64,000 bases of DNA from Nocardioides sp. TF02-7 (GCF_022437945.1 NZ_CP092535.1:4154001-4218000); one strand, 5' to 3'. Positions 49,983 through 59,451 are shown, counted from the first letter of the stretch. Numbers and translations are program-made. The notes: generated from the letters alone by a model not told the origin.

Positions 49983-50977
49983 TCAGCCCGCGGACACGAC
50001 GTACGTCCGCAGCCACCGCTCGATCTCGGCGTACGCCCGTCGCCGCGGCTCCTCACGCGACAGCACGACGTCGTGGCGCGCTCCGGGGATGGCGACGTAG
50101 GTGACGTGCGTGCCGATCGCCGTGGCCCAGCGGCGGATCTGCTTCACGTCGAGCACGATGTCGGCGCTGTGCACGTCCTCGCCCATCTCGCCTGGCCAGG
50201 CGCTGCGGTCGGAGGAGAGGACCAGCACCGGCGCGGGCACGGAGAGCCCGCGTTGGAGGCGGGCATGGCCGGTGCGGACGGCGCGGAGCCAGCCCAGGCG
50301 GACGGGGAAGGAGGCGAGCGGCTTCCACGTGAGGTCGAAGTCCCACTCGCCGTCGTGGTCGCGGTGGAGGCTGCGGGCATAGAGCCCGCTGACCTCGCGC
50401 GGGATCTCCCGCATCGGCTGCGTGCGGCCGAGCCGGTCGAGCAGGGCGTTGGCCGGAAGGGACCGCTGCCACGCCGCGCCCTGGAGGTCGAGCCACGGCG
50501 AGTTCAGCACCATCCCCCGCCAGCTGCGCAGGTCGGCGCTTGTCGGCCCACAGGGCCACCACCAGGCCGCCGGTCGAGTGCGCCGACAGCACCACGTCGG
50601 TGTGGCCGTCGCGCTCGGTGATCCGGTGCCAGGCCTCGTCGAGCTCCTCGAAGTACTCCTCGAGGTCGGTGACGTACGTCGGCGTCTGGTGCTCCCCGGA
50701 TCGACCGGCCGTACTTGCGGAGGTCGAGGGCGTAGACGTCGTGGTCGCGGTCGAGCCACCACTCGCCGTACTCGCGCTGGAAGAAGTAGTCGGCGAAGCC
50801 GTGCACGTGCAGGACCGCGCGCTCCGTCGTCGGCTCGGCGCGACGGCTGACGAGCGTCGCGACGACCTCGCCCTCGTCGTCGGGCTCGCAGTCGATCGTC
50901 TCCGCCCGCCACGGTGCGCCCAGGACGTCGTGGACCTCCGCGACCGCGGCCTTCACGTCCTCGACGTCGCCGGTCAT
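49983..50977 (-). CDS. Alpha/beta hydrolase, serine aminopeptidase S33-like (frameshifted)
   Basis: About 330 aa. VLHVHGFADYFFQREYGEWWLDRDHDVYALDLRKYGRSIRE oxyanion region; nucleophile in DVVLSAHSTGGLVVALW (S-x-S variant of GxSxG); MVLNSPWLDL; catalytic His in IPGARHDVVLSREEPR. Likely monoacylglycerol lipase- or esterase-like. Two extra bases: near 50540 (T run) and in 50693-50696. Start ATG 50977; GTG 50989 also possible. Confidence 0.85.
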
Positions 50978-51048
50978 GTCGTCCGTCACGGGGGACAGTG
51001 TGCCGGATCCGGCCTCCGGAGGCGGCTCGGTCCCACTAGCGTTCGGCC

Positions 51049-51543
51049 ATGGCCGCCGACAGTGGGGAACCGCCGGTGCGAGCTGCGCGTCCACTCCAGG
51101 TGCGATGGACGGTACGACGATCGGTGGTGCTGCTGGTCGCGGGGATGCTCGCCGTCGCGGTGGTGCCGTCCGCCCCGCCGCCGGCGACCGCCTCGTGCGC
51201 CGGGCCCTCCCTCGAGGGCGTCGAGCGGCTCGTCCTCCAGCCGGGGGCGTCGTTCACCGTGGAGGGCGTGTCGTTCGTCGACGGCTGCCAGGACAGCATG
51301 GGGTGCGGTGTCGGATGCGGGGCGTGCGAGCACGACGAGCCGCCTCCGACGCCCATGGCGGATGTCCGGCTCCAGCTCGTCCAACGCGACCGCACCTGGG
51401 ACCTGGGCGTCGCCGACGCAGGGACGGCGGGCGACGAGCTCGGCCGGGTGACGTGGACCTTCCGGGTGCCCGAGGGTGCGAGGCCGGGACGCGCCCGGTT
51501 GGTCGCGGACGGGATGGAGCCCGTGCCGATCCGGGTGCGGTGA
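51049..51543 (+). CDS. Secreted or anchored cysteine-rich hypothetical protein
   Basis: 164 aa. A basic tail then a signal/anchor helix (RSVVLLVAGMLAVAVVPSAPPPATASC); the first Cys follows ATA-S, so a signal peptidase site at ATAS-C is plausible. The mature part is a beta-rich IPT/immunoglobulin-like domain with the cysteine cluster VDGCQDSMGCGVGCGACEHDEPPP, then TWDLGVADAG..VTWTFRVPEGARPGRARLVADGMEPVPIRV. Could bind metal through CGVGCGAC. Function unknown. Confidence 0.75.
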   Translation: MAADSGEPPVRAARPLQVRWTVRRSVVLLVAGMLAVAVVPSAPPPATASCAGPSLEGVERLVLQPGASFTVEGVSFVDGCQDSMGCGVGCGACEHDEPPPTPMADVRLQLVQRDRTWDLGVADAGTAGDELGRVTWTFRVPEGARPGRARLVADGMEPVPIRVR

Positions 51544-51558
51544 GCCGGCCGGTCGGCC

Positions 51559-52263
51559 TCACCTCGCGCCACCCGGACCCGGGTCCTGCATGAACGGTTC
51601 GAAGATGGCGGCGACCGCGGCGACGGCCCGGTCGGGGTTCCCGTCCGCGATCGCCTCGACCAGCTCGTGGTGGTGGCGGCGCGCCTGGTCCTCGTCGGCC
51701 TCCTCCTCGTCGCGCATGTGGCCGGCGAACACGTCGATCATGCTGGAGTAGAGCTGCAGGTACAGCGGGTTGTGCGTCGCTGCGACGATCGCCCGGTGCA
51801 GGGCCAGGTCGGTGCTCGCCTTCAGGTCCGCATCGCCCGTCGACCCGCTCGCCGCTCGCCGGTCCCGCAGCTCCCGGAGCTGCTCGACGTCGGACTCCGA
51901 CCGCCGCACGGCCGCGAGCGAGGCCGCGGTGCTGTCGAGGGCGAGACGCAGCTCGAGGTAGTCGCGACGGCTGCCGCCGGCGAGCTCCCGGGCGAGCGAT
52001 CCGGTCAGGCCGGAGGTGGAGATGACGAAGGTGCCGCGACCCTGCTCACGGCTGAGCAGTCCCGCGTGCACCAGCGACTGCAGCGCCTCGCGCACCGTGT
52101 TGCGGCCGACGCCGAACTGCGCCACCAGCTGGGCCTCGGTCGGGATCCGCTCACCGACCGGCCAGCGGCCGGAGCCGATCTCCTCCTGGAACCGGGCAGC
52201 AGCCTGGTCGATCAGCCCCTCTCGACGCACCGGCCGCGCTCTGCCAGACTGCTCAGGATTCAT
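51559..52263 (-). CDS. FadR/GntR family transcriptional regulator
   Basis: 234 aa, intact. Winged helix EEIGSGRWPVGERIPTEAQLVAQFGVGRNTVREALQSLVHAGLLSREQGRGTFV, then an FCD effector domain with DLALHRAIVAATHNPLYLQLYSSM and HHHELVEAIADGNPDRA. Divergent from a CynX/NimT-type transporter 37 bp away, so it probably controls that gene. The gap holds a CATCCCATCATCCCATCA stutter that may be part of the operator. Confidence 0.92.
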   Translation of the reverse strand: MNPEQSGRARPVRREGLIDQAAARFQEEIGSGRWPVGERIPTEAQLVAQFGVGRNTVREALQSLVHAGLLSREQGRGTFVISTSGLTGSLARELAGGSRRDYLELRLALDSTAASLAAVRRSESDVEQLRELRDRRAASGSTGDADLKASTDLALHRAIVAATHNPLYLQLYSSMIDVFAGHMRDEEEADEDQARRHHHELVEAIADGNPDRAVAAVAAIFEPFMQDPGPGGAR

Positions 52264-52300
52264 CCCATCATCCCATCAGTTGTCGCTCTCGGAGTCCATC

Positions 52301-53539
52301 ATGCCCACCCCGCCGACCTCCCTCGCCCCCGCGCGCCGCGGCCGACTGACGCTGTGGGCCGGGGTCGCCATCGCGCTGACCGCGATCAACCTGCGGACGG
52401 CGGTGACCGGCTTCACGCCGCTGTTGGAGGTCATCGGCGCGGACCTCGGGTTCGGGGTGGCGCTGGCCGGGCTGCTCGGGACCGTGCCGGCGGCGTCGTT
52501 CGCCGTCTTCGGCATCCTCGCGCCCGTCGTGACGAGGAGGTTCGGGCTCGAGCGCACTGCCACCGCTTCGCTGGGGCTGACCGCGCTCTCGCTCCTGCTG
52601 CGCGCGATCTCGCCGGCGTCCGCGGTGCTCGTGCTGTCCACCGTGCTGGCCCTCGCCGGGATCGGGGCGGCGAACGTCGTGATCGTTCCCCTGGTGAAGG
52701 CCTGGTTCGCCGATCGCATCGCCTCGTGGACCTCGTTCTACCTGCTCCTGCTGCAGACCGGTCAGTTCGTCGCGCCCCTGCTGGCGGTGCCGGTGGCGGA
52801 CGCGACGACCTGGCGGCTCTCGGTGGGGATCTGGGCGCTGCCGGCGGGCCTCGCCGCCGTGGTCTGGCTCGTGCTGGCCGCCCGGCTGCCCGCCGACCAC
52901 CATGCGCCTGTCACGGCGACGGCGGTCGATGCGCGGTCGAGGCCGAGCCGGTCCTCGACCGCCTGGGGCCTGGTCGTCCTGTTCGCGATGGTGGCGCTGT
53001 CCAACTACGGGATCATCACCTGGCTGCCTGCGGTGCTGACCGACGCCGGCGGCAGCACCTCGCTGGGCGGTTCGATGGTCGGCCTGTACTCCGCATGGGG
53101 AGTTCTCGCCGCCCTGCTCGTTCCCCAGCTGGCCATCCGGTTGGGCAACCCGTTCGTCGTCGTGGTCGCGTGTGCGGCGCTCCTGGTCGTCGGCTACCTG
53201 GGCATGGTCGTCACGCCGATGGACGGCACCCTGCTCTGGGTCTGCGCGCTGGGTATCGGGGTCAGCACGTTCCCGCTGTGCCTGACGCTGATCAACCGCC
53301 GGACCAAGAGCCCGCAGACCGCCTCGGCCGTCTCGGGCTTCGTGCAGGGCGTCGGCTACGGTGTCGCCTGCGCCGGCCCGGTCAGCCTCGGGCTCCTGCG
53401 CGAAGCGACCGGCTCCTGGACGACACCGCTGCTCGTGCTCGCCGCAACCGCGATCCCCGGAGTGGTCGCCGGCTGGTTCGCCTGCCGGCCTCGCTACGTC
53501 GACGATGCGGTGGAGCCCGTGCGGGTCGGCGTGCCGTGA
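52301..53539 (+). CDS. MFS transporter, CynX/NimT family
   Basis: 412 aa, intact, 12 helices. AINLRTAVTGFTPLLEVIGADLGF is the CynX signature region; GTVPAASFAVFGILAPVVTRRFGLERT loop 2-3 motif; IGAANVVIVPLVKAWFADRIASWTSFYLLLLQTGQF; LINRRTKSPQTASAVSGFVQGVGYGVACAGP. The family moves cyanate, nitroimidazole or other small anions; substrate not known. Start ATG 52301. Confidence 0.9.
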   Translation: MPTPPTSLAPARRGRLTLWAGVAIALTAINLRTAVTGFTPLLEVIGADLGFGVALAGLLGTVPAASFAVFGILAPVVTRRFGLERTATASLGLTALSLLLRAISPASAVLVLSTVLALAGIGAANVVIVPLVKAWFADRIASWTSFYLLLLQTGQFVAPLLAVPVADATTWRLSVGIWALPAGLAAVVWLVLAARLPADHHAPVTATAVDARSRPSRSSTAWGLVVLFAMVALSNYGIITWLPAVLTDAGGSTSLGGSMVGLYSAWGVLAALLVPQLAIRLGNPFVVVVACAALLVVGYLGMVVTPMDGTLLWVCALGIGVSTFPLCLTLINRRTKSPQTASAVSGFVQGVGYGVACAGPVSLGLLREATGSWTTPLLVLAATAIPGVVAGWFACRPRYVDDAVEPVRVGVP

Positions 53540-53573
53540 GGCGGAGCCCCCGGCGATCTGTGACCATCGGCGG

Positions 53574-54074
53574 ATGCCACCTCCGAACGCCGAGGACGTC
53601 ATCGACGCGCCGGAGAAGGTCCAGCTCGAGACGTTCCTCGACCAGCACCGCGCGGCATTGAACGACTGCCTGGACGGCCTCACCGAGCAGCAGGTACGCC
53701 GGTCGCTGGTGCCCTCGAAGACCACACTGCTCGGACTGGTCAAGCACGCGGTGTTCGTCGAGAAGGTGTGGTTCGACGAGGCCGTCACCTGCCGGTCGCG
53801 GGACGAGATCGGGATCCCCGCCGGACCCGACGAGTCCTTCGACCTCGACCCCTCCGACACCATCGCCTCCGTGCGCCGGGCCCATCGCGAGGCGTGCGAG
53901 GCATCGCGCCGGGCCGTCGCGGACCTCGATCCGAACGACGTCGTGCACGGCAACCGGCGCGGGCCGCTGCCGCTGCGCTGGGTCTACCTGCACGTGCTCC
54001 GCGAGCTCGCGCAGCACTGCGGGCACGCCGACATCCTGCGGGAGCAGGTGCTGAACGGTCAGGCGCGGGAGTAG
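53574..54074 (+). CDS. DinB family / DUF664 protein, mycothiol-transferase-like
   Basis: 166 aa, intact four-helix bundle. EKVQLETFLDQHRAALNDCLDGLTEQQVRRSLVPSKTTLLGLVKHAVFVEKVWFDE has the DinB metal His (KHAVFVE); WVYLHVLRELAQHCGHADILREQV has the final His pair. DUF664 proteins can be mycothiol-dependent transferases; that link is family knowledge. Ends just left of the mobile patch. Confidence 0.85.
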   Translation: MPPPNAEDVIDAPEKVQLETFLDQHRAALNDCLDGLTEQQVRRSLVPSKTTLLGLVKHAVFVEKVWFDEAVTCRSRDEIGIPAGPDESFDLDPSDTIASVRRAHREACEASRRAVADLDPNDVVHGNRRGPLPLRWVYLHVLRELAQHCGHADILREQVLNGQARE

Positions 54075-54111
54075 CTGGTCACGACCTGCCGCCGGGATGC
54101 CGGCGTGTCGA

Positions 54112-55643
54112 CCGAGATCTCCACAGCCGGGTCCGGTCGCGCGCGGGGTTGTGTCGGTGGGGTGTGTTTGGATGAACACATGTTCGAAGAGGACGTCACC
54201 ACCCTCGACGCGGCGGCCACGCTGGCCGGTGTGGAGGACGACGTCCGCCTGGCCCGTGCGGTGGAGGTCCGCGCGATGCAGCGGGTGCTGCACTGGTGCG
54301 ACCTGCACACCACCGACCCTCAAACCCTCCCCGGTGCGGTGCCGGTGACCCGGGGTGGAGACCGGCTGCTCCAGCTCGGCGGGGAAGGTACGCCGCCGGT
54401 CGCGCAGCTGTGCTTCACCGAGCTCGCCATCGCCCGCGCGGCCGGCGTGGTGGCCACGGAGAACTACGCCGCGGACTGCCTCGACCTGCGCCACCGCCTC
54501 CCGCTGCTGTGGACCGCCGTGCAGGCGCTGGAGGTCGAGGGCTGGCTGGCCCGCAAGATCGCCCGCCTTTCCCGCAAACTCTCCAAGGACGACGTCGGGT
54601 TGGTGGACGAGGCCGTCACCAACGCCCGCCACCAAGCCCCGGGCCGGTTGCTGGGGATCGCGGAGGCCAAGATCATCGAGGCCGACCCCGACCTGCACCA
54701 CGCCAAGCTGGTCGAGGACGCCCAGCGCACCGGGGTGTGGCTCTCCAAGGTCCGCCCCGGGGAGATCGTGGAAGACACCGGCGAACCGGCCACCCGCCGG
54801 GTCACCGCCAAGCTGCCCAACGGCACCGCGATCCGCTGCCAGGAGAACATCGACGACCTCGCCCACGCCCTCCTCACCCACGCCACCCCCGAGGCCGACG
54901 GAGACCAGCTGAGCCTGGAAGAGGCCCGGCTGCAGGCCTTCGAGATGCTCACCACCGACCCCCACACCGCCATCGCCTTCCTCAACGGCCTCAACCCCGC
55001 TCCCGACCCCGACCCGGTAGCGGAAGAGCCCGAGCCCGCGCCCGGGGCGCCGGTGCGGCCGAAGCGGAACCCGGCGACCTTGGTGGTCCACCTCGCCGCG
55101 GAGACCCTGTGCGGCTGCGGCAAGGGTGTGGCTCGCGTGGAGGACCACGGCCCCGTCCTGGTCAGCGAGCTCAGGGACCTGCTCGGTCCCGACCGCGACA
55201 TCACCCTCCAACCGGTCATCGACCTCAACACCATCGAGGCCGTCAACAGCTACGAACACCCCGCCCGGATCGCACGCCGCACCCTGCTGCGCACCCACGG
55301 CGACGTCTTCCCCCACTCCACCAGCCGCGGCACCAAACGCCTCGACCTCGACCACCCCACCCCCTACCAGCCCGACGGCCCGCCCGGGCAGACCGGCGAC
55401 CACAACGCCGCCCCCCTGACCCGCCGCCACCACCGCGCCAAGACCCACACCGGCTACCAGCTCCACCAGCTCGCCCTGGCCGCCTACCGCTGGATCACCC
55501 CCCACGGCCTGTGCCGCATCGTCACCCCCACGGCACCACCACCTTCGAACCCATCCGCGGCCCCGACCACACCATCATCGGCGAGATCTACACCGATACG
55601 CGACCGGTCGACCTCGACCTCGTCGCCTAGCGAGCGCTGCGCC
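54112..55643 (+). repeat. Copy 2 of the 1.53-kb inverted dispersed repeat
   Basis: Near-identical to 16838-18366 in opposite orientation, 36 kb away. Includes the shared ATCTCCACAGCCGGGTC upstream block, the whole DUF222/HNH gene and the GCGCTGCGC tail. Past that point the flanks differ: here come decayed fragments and an IS element. Confidence 0.9.
54180..55630 (+). CDS. DUF222 / HNH endonuclease domain protein, copy 2 (frameshifted)
   Basis: Same product as copy 1: FEEDVTTLDAAATLAGVEDDV at the start, DUF222 body and HNH motif LDLDHPTPY..NAAPLTRRHHRAKTH. It lacks the copy-1 error, but one C is missing from the C run 55525-55529 (copy 1 has six), changing the last 35 codons; with it the ending matches copy 1 (TPHGTTTFEPIRGPDHTIIGEIY). 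GAACACATGTTC around the ATG is a near-palindrome conserved in both copies. Confidence 0.88.
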
Positions 55644-55646
55644 GCG

Positions 55647-55738
55647 CCGTCTCACGTTCTCGACGACCACCTGCATCGACTGCGCGTCGGCGATCGCTGC
55701 CTCGAGCACCGCACGGTGCGGGTCGGGCAGAGCGAGCC
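55647..55738 (-). pseudogene. Decayed fragment of acVLRF1 (3' end only)
   Basis: On the minus strand the translation RAVLEAAIADAQSMQVVVENV matches the last residues of the gene at 14111-14716 (RAVLEAAIADAQSVRVVVENV). About 92 bp align with roughly ten mismatches, including loss of the normal stop context. Only the tail is present, so it is a remnant. It points toward DUF222 copy 2, the same convergent arrangement as acVLRF1 and copy 1. Confidence 0.8.
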
Positions 55739-55865
55739 GCGGGTGAATACGTCGAAGCGACGTGCGACATCGACGTTGTCGCGTTCGTCCGCGCGCCCTT
55801 GACGTGGGCGTTCGGTGAGCTTTTCCGCCGCCTGCTGAGCAGGCTGACCGACGAGGACCGGACCG

Positions 55866-55921
55866 CCCCGACCACACCGTGATCGGCGAGATCTACACCG
55901 ACGCGCGACGCGTCCGCCTAG
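55866..55921 (+). pseudogene. Remnant of a third DUF222/HNH C-terminus
   Basis: CCCCGACCACACC..ATCGGCGAGATCTACACCGA..ACGCGA resembles the end of both DUF222 copies (DHTIIGEIYTD), here DHTVIGEIYTDARR, and closes with a CCGCCTAG like the true stop. It lies 240 bp beyond the complete copy 2. This suggests recombination between DUF222 copies left a scar. Confidence 0.7.
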
Positions 55922-56183
55922 ATTGAGCCCGTGATCGTGGGAGAGATCTCGGTGGAGCTGGGCTCCGACGAGCACGGGTTCCTGGTCGAAGGGCCAGCGC
56001 CGGCGCGTCCGGACTCGCCTGCACTGCCGGTCAACACACTGCTGGACTGGTGGCCCGACAGCGAGCCCGACCTCGACGGCTTCCTGGTCAAGACCGGATC
56101 GCAGTGGGGGCCGTTCGGAGCCTGACCCGGTAGCCCGGACACCTGATCTGTAGCGATGATCGCTGCAGGAGAGGAGTCTGTAG

Positions 56184-56489
56184 ATGCCTGCACCATACCC
56201 ACCGGAGTTCCGCCGCAGAGCGGTCGACCAGGCCCGCAAGCCGGGCGCGTCGGTTGCCCAGGTCGCCAAGGATCTCGGGATCAGCGAGTCCGGCTTGCGT
56301 CGTTGGATGGCCCAAGCCGATGTCGACGCCGGCCGCAAGGAAGGGTTGTCGACCCACGAGCGTGAGGAACTGGTTCGTCTGCGTCGGGAGAACCGGCGCT
56401 TGGAGATGGAGCTGGAGATCACCAAGCGCGCCGCAGCGTTGTTCGCCAAGGAGAACGTGCTCCCAAATGAAGTACCGGCTGGTCTGTGA
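56184..56489 (+). CDS. IS3-family transposase OrfA (helix-turn-helix subunit)
   Basis: About 95-101 aa. Helix-turn-helix YPPEFRRRAVDQARKPGASVAQVAKDLGISESGLRRWM followed by a leucine-zipper-like LVRLRRENRRLEMELEITKRAAALFAKEN. As read it ends past the overlap; one extra C in the CCC at 56462-56464 would give ENVLPK and a TGA overlapping the OrfB ATG (ATGA), the usual IS3 junction. That fits the missing-base pattern seen elsewhere. Confidence 0.88.
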   Translation: MPAPYPPEFRRRAVDQARKPGASVAQVAKDLGISESGLRRWMAQADVDAGRKEGLSTHEREELVRLRRENRRLEMELEITKRAAALFAKENVLPNEVPAGL

Positions 56490-57336
56490 GCTCGCCGGCG
56501 ACGGGTTCGACGTCGCGGTGACCTGCCGGGTTCTCGGGGTGTCCAGGTCGGGCTATTACGAATGGGTCAAGCGGCCGCCGTCAGAGCGTGACCTCGCCGA
56601 CGCCTACCTGGCGAACACGATCGTGGCGATCCACGCCGACTCACGCCGCTCTTATGGCTCGCCACGGGTCCACGCCGAGCTACGGCTCGGGATGGGTCTC
56701 AAGGTCGGCCGCAAGCGGGTCGCGCGGCTGATGCGGATGCTAGGAGTGGCCGGGATCAGCCACCGGCCGAAGAAGCGGCACCGGCCGGCTGCGGCGGTCC
56801 ATGAGGACCTCGTGCAACGAAAGTTCGTTGCCGAGGGGCCGGATCGTTTGTGGTGCACCGACATCACCGAGCACCCGACCCGGGGCGGGAAGGTCTACTG
56901 CTGCGCGGTCCTGGACGTGTTCAGCCGCGTCGTGGTGGGCTGGTCGATCGCTGACCACATGCGATCTGACCTGGTCGTCGATGCCCTGCAGATGGCGACC
57001 TGGCGCCGCCGTCCGGAGGGCACCATCGTCCACTCCGACCGGGGCAGTCAGTACACATCGTGGGTCTTTGGGCACCGGCTCCGCGACGCCGGACTGCTCG
57101 GATCCATGGGCCGGGTCGCCTCCTCGGTGGACAACGCGATGATCGAGTCGTTTTGGTCGACCATGCAGCGCGAGCTGCTCGACCAGCAGTCCTGGCAGAC
57201 CATCGACGAGCTCGGCGGAGCGATCTTTGAGTGGATCGAGGCCTGGTACAACCCGCGCCGCCGGCACACCTCCCTCGGCATGCTCAGCCCCGTCGAGTTC
57301 GAAGCCCTTCACACCACCGCCACCCCGGCGGCATGA
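56467..57336 (+). CDS. IS3-family transposase OrfB (DDE integrase)
   Basis: 289 aa, intact. HTH_21-like head (SRSGYYEWVKRPPSERD, YGSPRVHAEL), then an rve domain with DDE triad: WCTDITEHPTRGGKVY (Asp), IVHSDRGSQYTS (Asp) and SVDNAMIESFWSTMQRELL (Glu, D..35..E spacing). Ends RRHTSLGMLSPVEFE. In other IS3 elements it is fused to OrfA by frameshifting. Confidence 0.95.
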   Translation: MKYRLVCELAGDGFDVAVTCRVLGVSRSGYYEWVKRPPSERDLADAYLANTIVAIHADSRRSYGSPRVHAELRLGMGLKVGRKRVARLMRMLGVAGISHRPKKRHRPAAAVHEDLVQRKFVAEGPDRLWCTDITEHPTRGGKVYCCAVLDVFSRVVVGWSIADHMRSDLVVDALQMATWRRRPEGTIVHSDRGSQYTSWVFGHRLRDAGLLGSMGRVASSVDNAMIESFWSTMQRELLDQQSWQTIDELGGAIFEWIEAWYNPRRRHTSLGMLSPVEFEALHTTATPAA

Positions 57337-57725
57337 TCACCCAACCAACCGTGTCCGGAGAACCGGGTCAGGCTCCGTTCGGCGTCGTCGTCCGGCTCCT
57401 CGATGCCGACCCGGGACCTCCGGACACCCGGTGGGAGGACGTCGTGGAGGTCGCGGTCGAAGTTCGCGGCGGAGTCACGATCAGCGAGATCGTCAACGGG
57501 CCGGAGGAAGACCTGGCCTGCCCCGACGGGACCTACCGAATGCGGCTCGCCGCTCTCGAACGCACCGAGAGCGCCGCGCGGGACGAGGATCCCGACAGCG
57601 ACGACGAGGACGACGCCGAGGACGAGGAACCGCTCGAGCACTACCTGGTCGAGCTCTGGCCGGCAGCCCCGGAAGCCGCACAGGTCCTGCGCGAGGAGAG
57701 CCGGTACGCCCACCTGGCCGACTGA

Positions 57726-57911
57726 CCACGCTCTCGCTGTCGTTGGAGCTGCCCGGCACCAAGCAGAGGCTGTTCAACCGCCTCCGGTATGCCTCCGCAT
57801 GGCCGCCCTCCAACGGTGGAGGCGGTTCCCCGGACCCGTTCGCACCGCGCTGTGGCGCTGGGACCTCGTGCGCCTAGCGCCTGGGCCTGAGCGCCCTCCC
57901 TCCAAGCGCCC
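57726..57911. other. Gap between split gene and amidotransferase gene
   Basis: 186 bp, very GC-rich, no convincing gene and no clear hairpin. Both flanking genes end here and converge. Confidence 0.3.
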
Positions 57912-58645
57912 CTACCCCCGACCGCCGTCCCGGAATCCCGCGCCGCGCGCACGAACCCCGTGAACAGCCCCACCTCGTCCGAGGTCTCCGGGTGCCACTG
58001 GACCGCGAGGCAGAACCGCGGGCCCGGGGCCTCCATGGCCTCCAGCGACCCGTCGGACGTGGCGTGGGCGACGGCCTCGAAGCCGGGGTGCTCGGCGACC
58101 GCCTGGTGGTGGTGGCAGCTGGCCTTCGCGGTGGGGCCGATCAGGGAGGCGAGCCGGGTGCCGGCGGCGACCTCGACCTCGGTGGTGCCGTAGGAGTCGC
58201 CGCCGGGGTTGTGCTCCTCGTGGCCGACGACGTCCGGCACGTGCTGGTGGAGCGAGCCGCCGGCGTGGACGGCCATCACCTGCATGCCGCGGCAGATGCC
58301 GAGCACCGGCATGTCGCGTGCGGCGGCGGCGTCCAGGAGGGCGAGCTCCCACGCGTCGCGCGCCTCGAGCACGCCGCCGGTGCGGGGGTGCGGCTCGGCG
58401 CCGTAGGCCGCGGGGGAGACGTCGCCGCCGCCGCTGACCACCAGGCCGTCGAGGCGCTCACAGACGGCCGCGGCCGCCGCCGCGACGTCGGGCCACCCGG
58501 GGGCCGGGACCGGAAGCAGCACCGGGACGCCGCCCGCGAGCCGGACGGCGTCGCCGTACTCGCTCGGCAGCAGGTCGGACAGCTCGGTCCACACGCCGTG
58601 CCGCGACACCTCGCGGTAGGTGGAGAGGCCGACGACGGGGGTCAT
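57912..58645 (-). CDS. Class I glutamine amidotransferase-like, gamma-glutamyl-GABA hydrolase family (PuuD-like)
   Basis: About 244 aa if one G is restored in the run 57915-57919, which produces a TAG at 57912; unrepaired the frame runs on about 90 odd codons. PuuD-type motifs: LSTYREVSRHGVWTELSDLLPSEY, LDGLVVSGGGDVSPAAYG, nucleophile Cys in VLGICRGMQVMAVHAGGSLHQHV, and AVQWHPETSDE with the catalytic His/Glu. Hydrolyses gamma-glutamyl-GABA-like compounds. First 7 bp are 8 bp from the SDR stop. Confidence 0.88.
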
Positions 58646-58652
58646 CGCGGCC

Positions 58653-59431
58653 TCACAGCGGCGTGACGTACGCGCCGCTGATGCCGCCGTCGACGAGGAA
58701 CGTGCTGGCGGTGATGAACGACGCGTCGTCGCTGGCGAGGAACAGCACGGCTGAGGCGATCTCCTCCGGCTCCGCGAACCGGCCGACCGGCACGTGCACC
58801 AGCCGCCGGGCGGCGCGCTCGGGGTCCTTGGCGAAGAGCTCCTGCAGCAGCGGCGTGTTGACCGGGCCCGGGCAGAGCGCGTTGACCCGCACCCCCTGGC
58901 GCGCGAACTGCACGCCGAGCTCGCGGCTCATCGACAACACCCCGCCCTTGGAGGCGGAGTAGGAGATCTGCGAGGTCGCGGCGCCCATCACGGCGACGAA
59001 CGACGCGGTGTTGATGATCGACCCGCGGCCCTGCTCCAGCATGTGGGGGAGCGCAGCCTTGCAGCACAGGTAGACCGACGTCAGGTTGACCTCCTGCACC
59101 CGCCGCCAGGCCTCCAGGTCGGTGTCGAGAATCGAGTCGTCGTCGGGCGGGGAGATGCCGGCGTTGTTGAACGCGATGTCGACCGCGCCGTACGTCTCCT
59201 TCGCCGTGCGGAAGAGGGCGTCGACCTCGTCCTTGGCGGTGACGTCGACGTGGACGTACGTCGCCACGTCGGCCCCTCCGAGCTCGTCGACCAGCGCCTT
59301 GCCGCGCTCGTCGTCGATGTCGCCGATCACGACCTTGGCGCCCTCGGCCACGAACCGCTGCACGGTCGCGAGCCCGATGCCCGAGCAACCCCCGTCACGA
59401 CCGCGACCCGGTCGCTGATCCTGCCTGCCAT
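58653..59431 (-). CDS. SDR family oxidoreductase (frameshifted)
   Basis: About 260 aa. Classical SDR: VTGGCSGIGLATVQRF (after repair), AFNNAGISPPDDDSI, and SYSASKGGVLSMSREL with YxxxK. Ending ITASTFLVDGGISGAYVTPL. A missing G in 59389-59393 separates the N-terminus; adding it restores the GxxxGxG motif. Likely oxidises an alcohol or aldehyde intermediate in the amine pathway. Confidence 0.9.
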
Positions 59432-59451
59432 CTCTCTCCTGTCCGGACCAC

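Larger units (their letters stand above)
56117..57376 (+). mobile_element. IS3-family insertion sequence, 1260 bp
   Basis: Ends are 25-bp imperfect inverted repeats (22/25 match), starting GGAGCCTGACCCGGT at 56117-56141 and mirrored at 57352-57376. A 4-bp target duplication GTTC lies at 56113-56116 and 57377-57380. It encodes a helix-turn-helix OrfA and a DDE transposase OrfB in the usual overlapping order. Target repeat intact, so the insertion is recent. Confidence 0.93.
55931..57725 (+). pseudogene. Hypothetical gene split by an IS3-family element
   Basis: Left part 55931-56116 (GTG start; IVGEISVELGSDEHGFLVEG..TGSQWGPF) and right part 57377-57725 (..GVVVRLLDADPGPPDTRWEDVVEV..YAHLAD) are in the same frame. 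Deleting the element plus one GTTC copy joins them as ..WGPFGVVVRLLD.. in one 177-aa protein. The C-terminal half is acidic (DEDPDSDDEDDAEDEEPLEH). Function not recognised; possibly an immunity-type or cytoplasmic protein. Confidence 0.85.

Noticed and set aside
56184..57336. IS3 OrfA and OrfB in an odd +1 phase, a new frameshift type
   Set aside because: Restoring one C at 56462-56464 gives the normal ATGA junction, so the phase is more simply another missing base.
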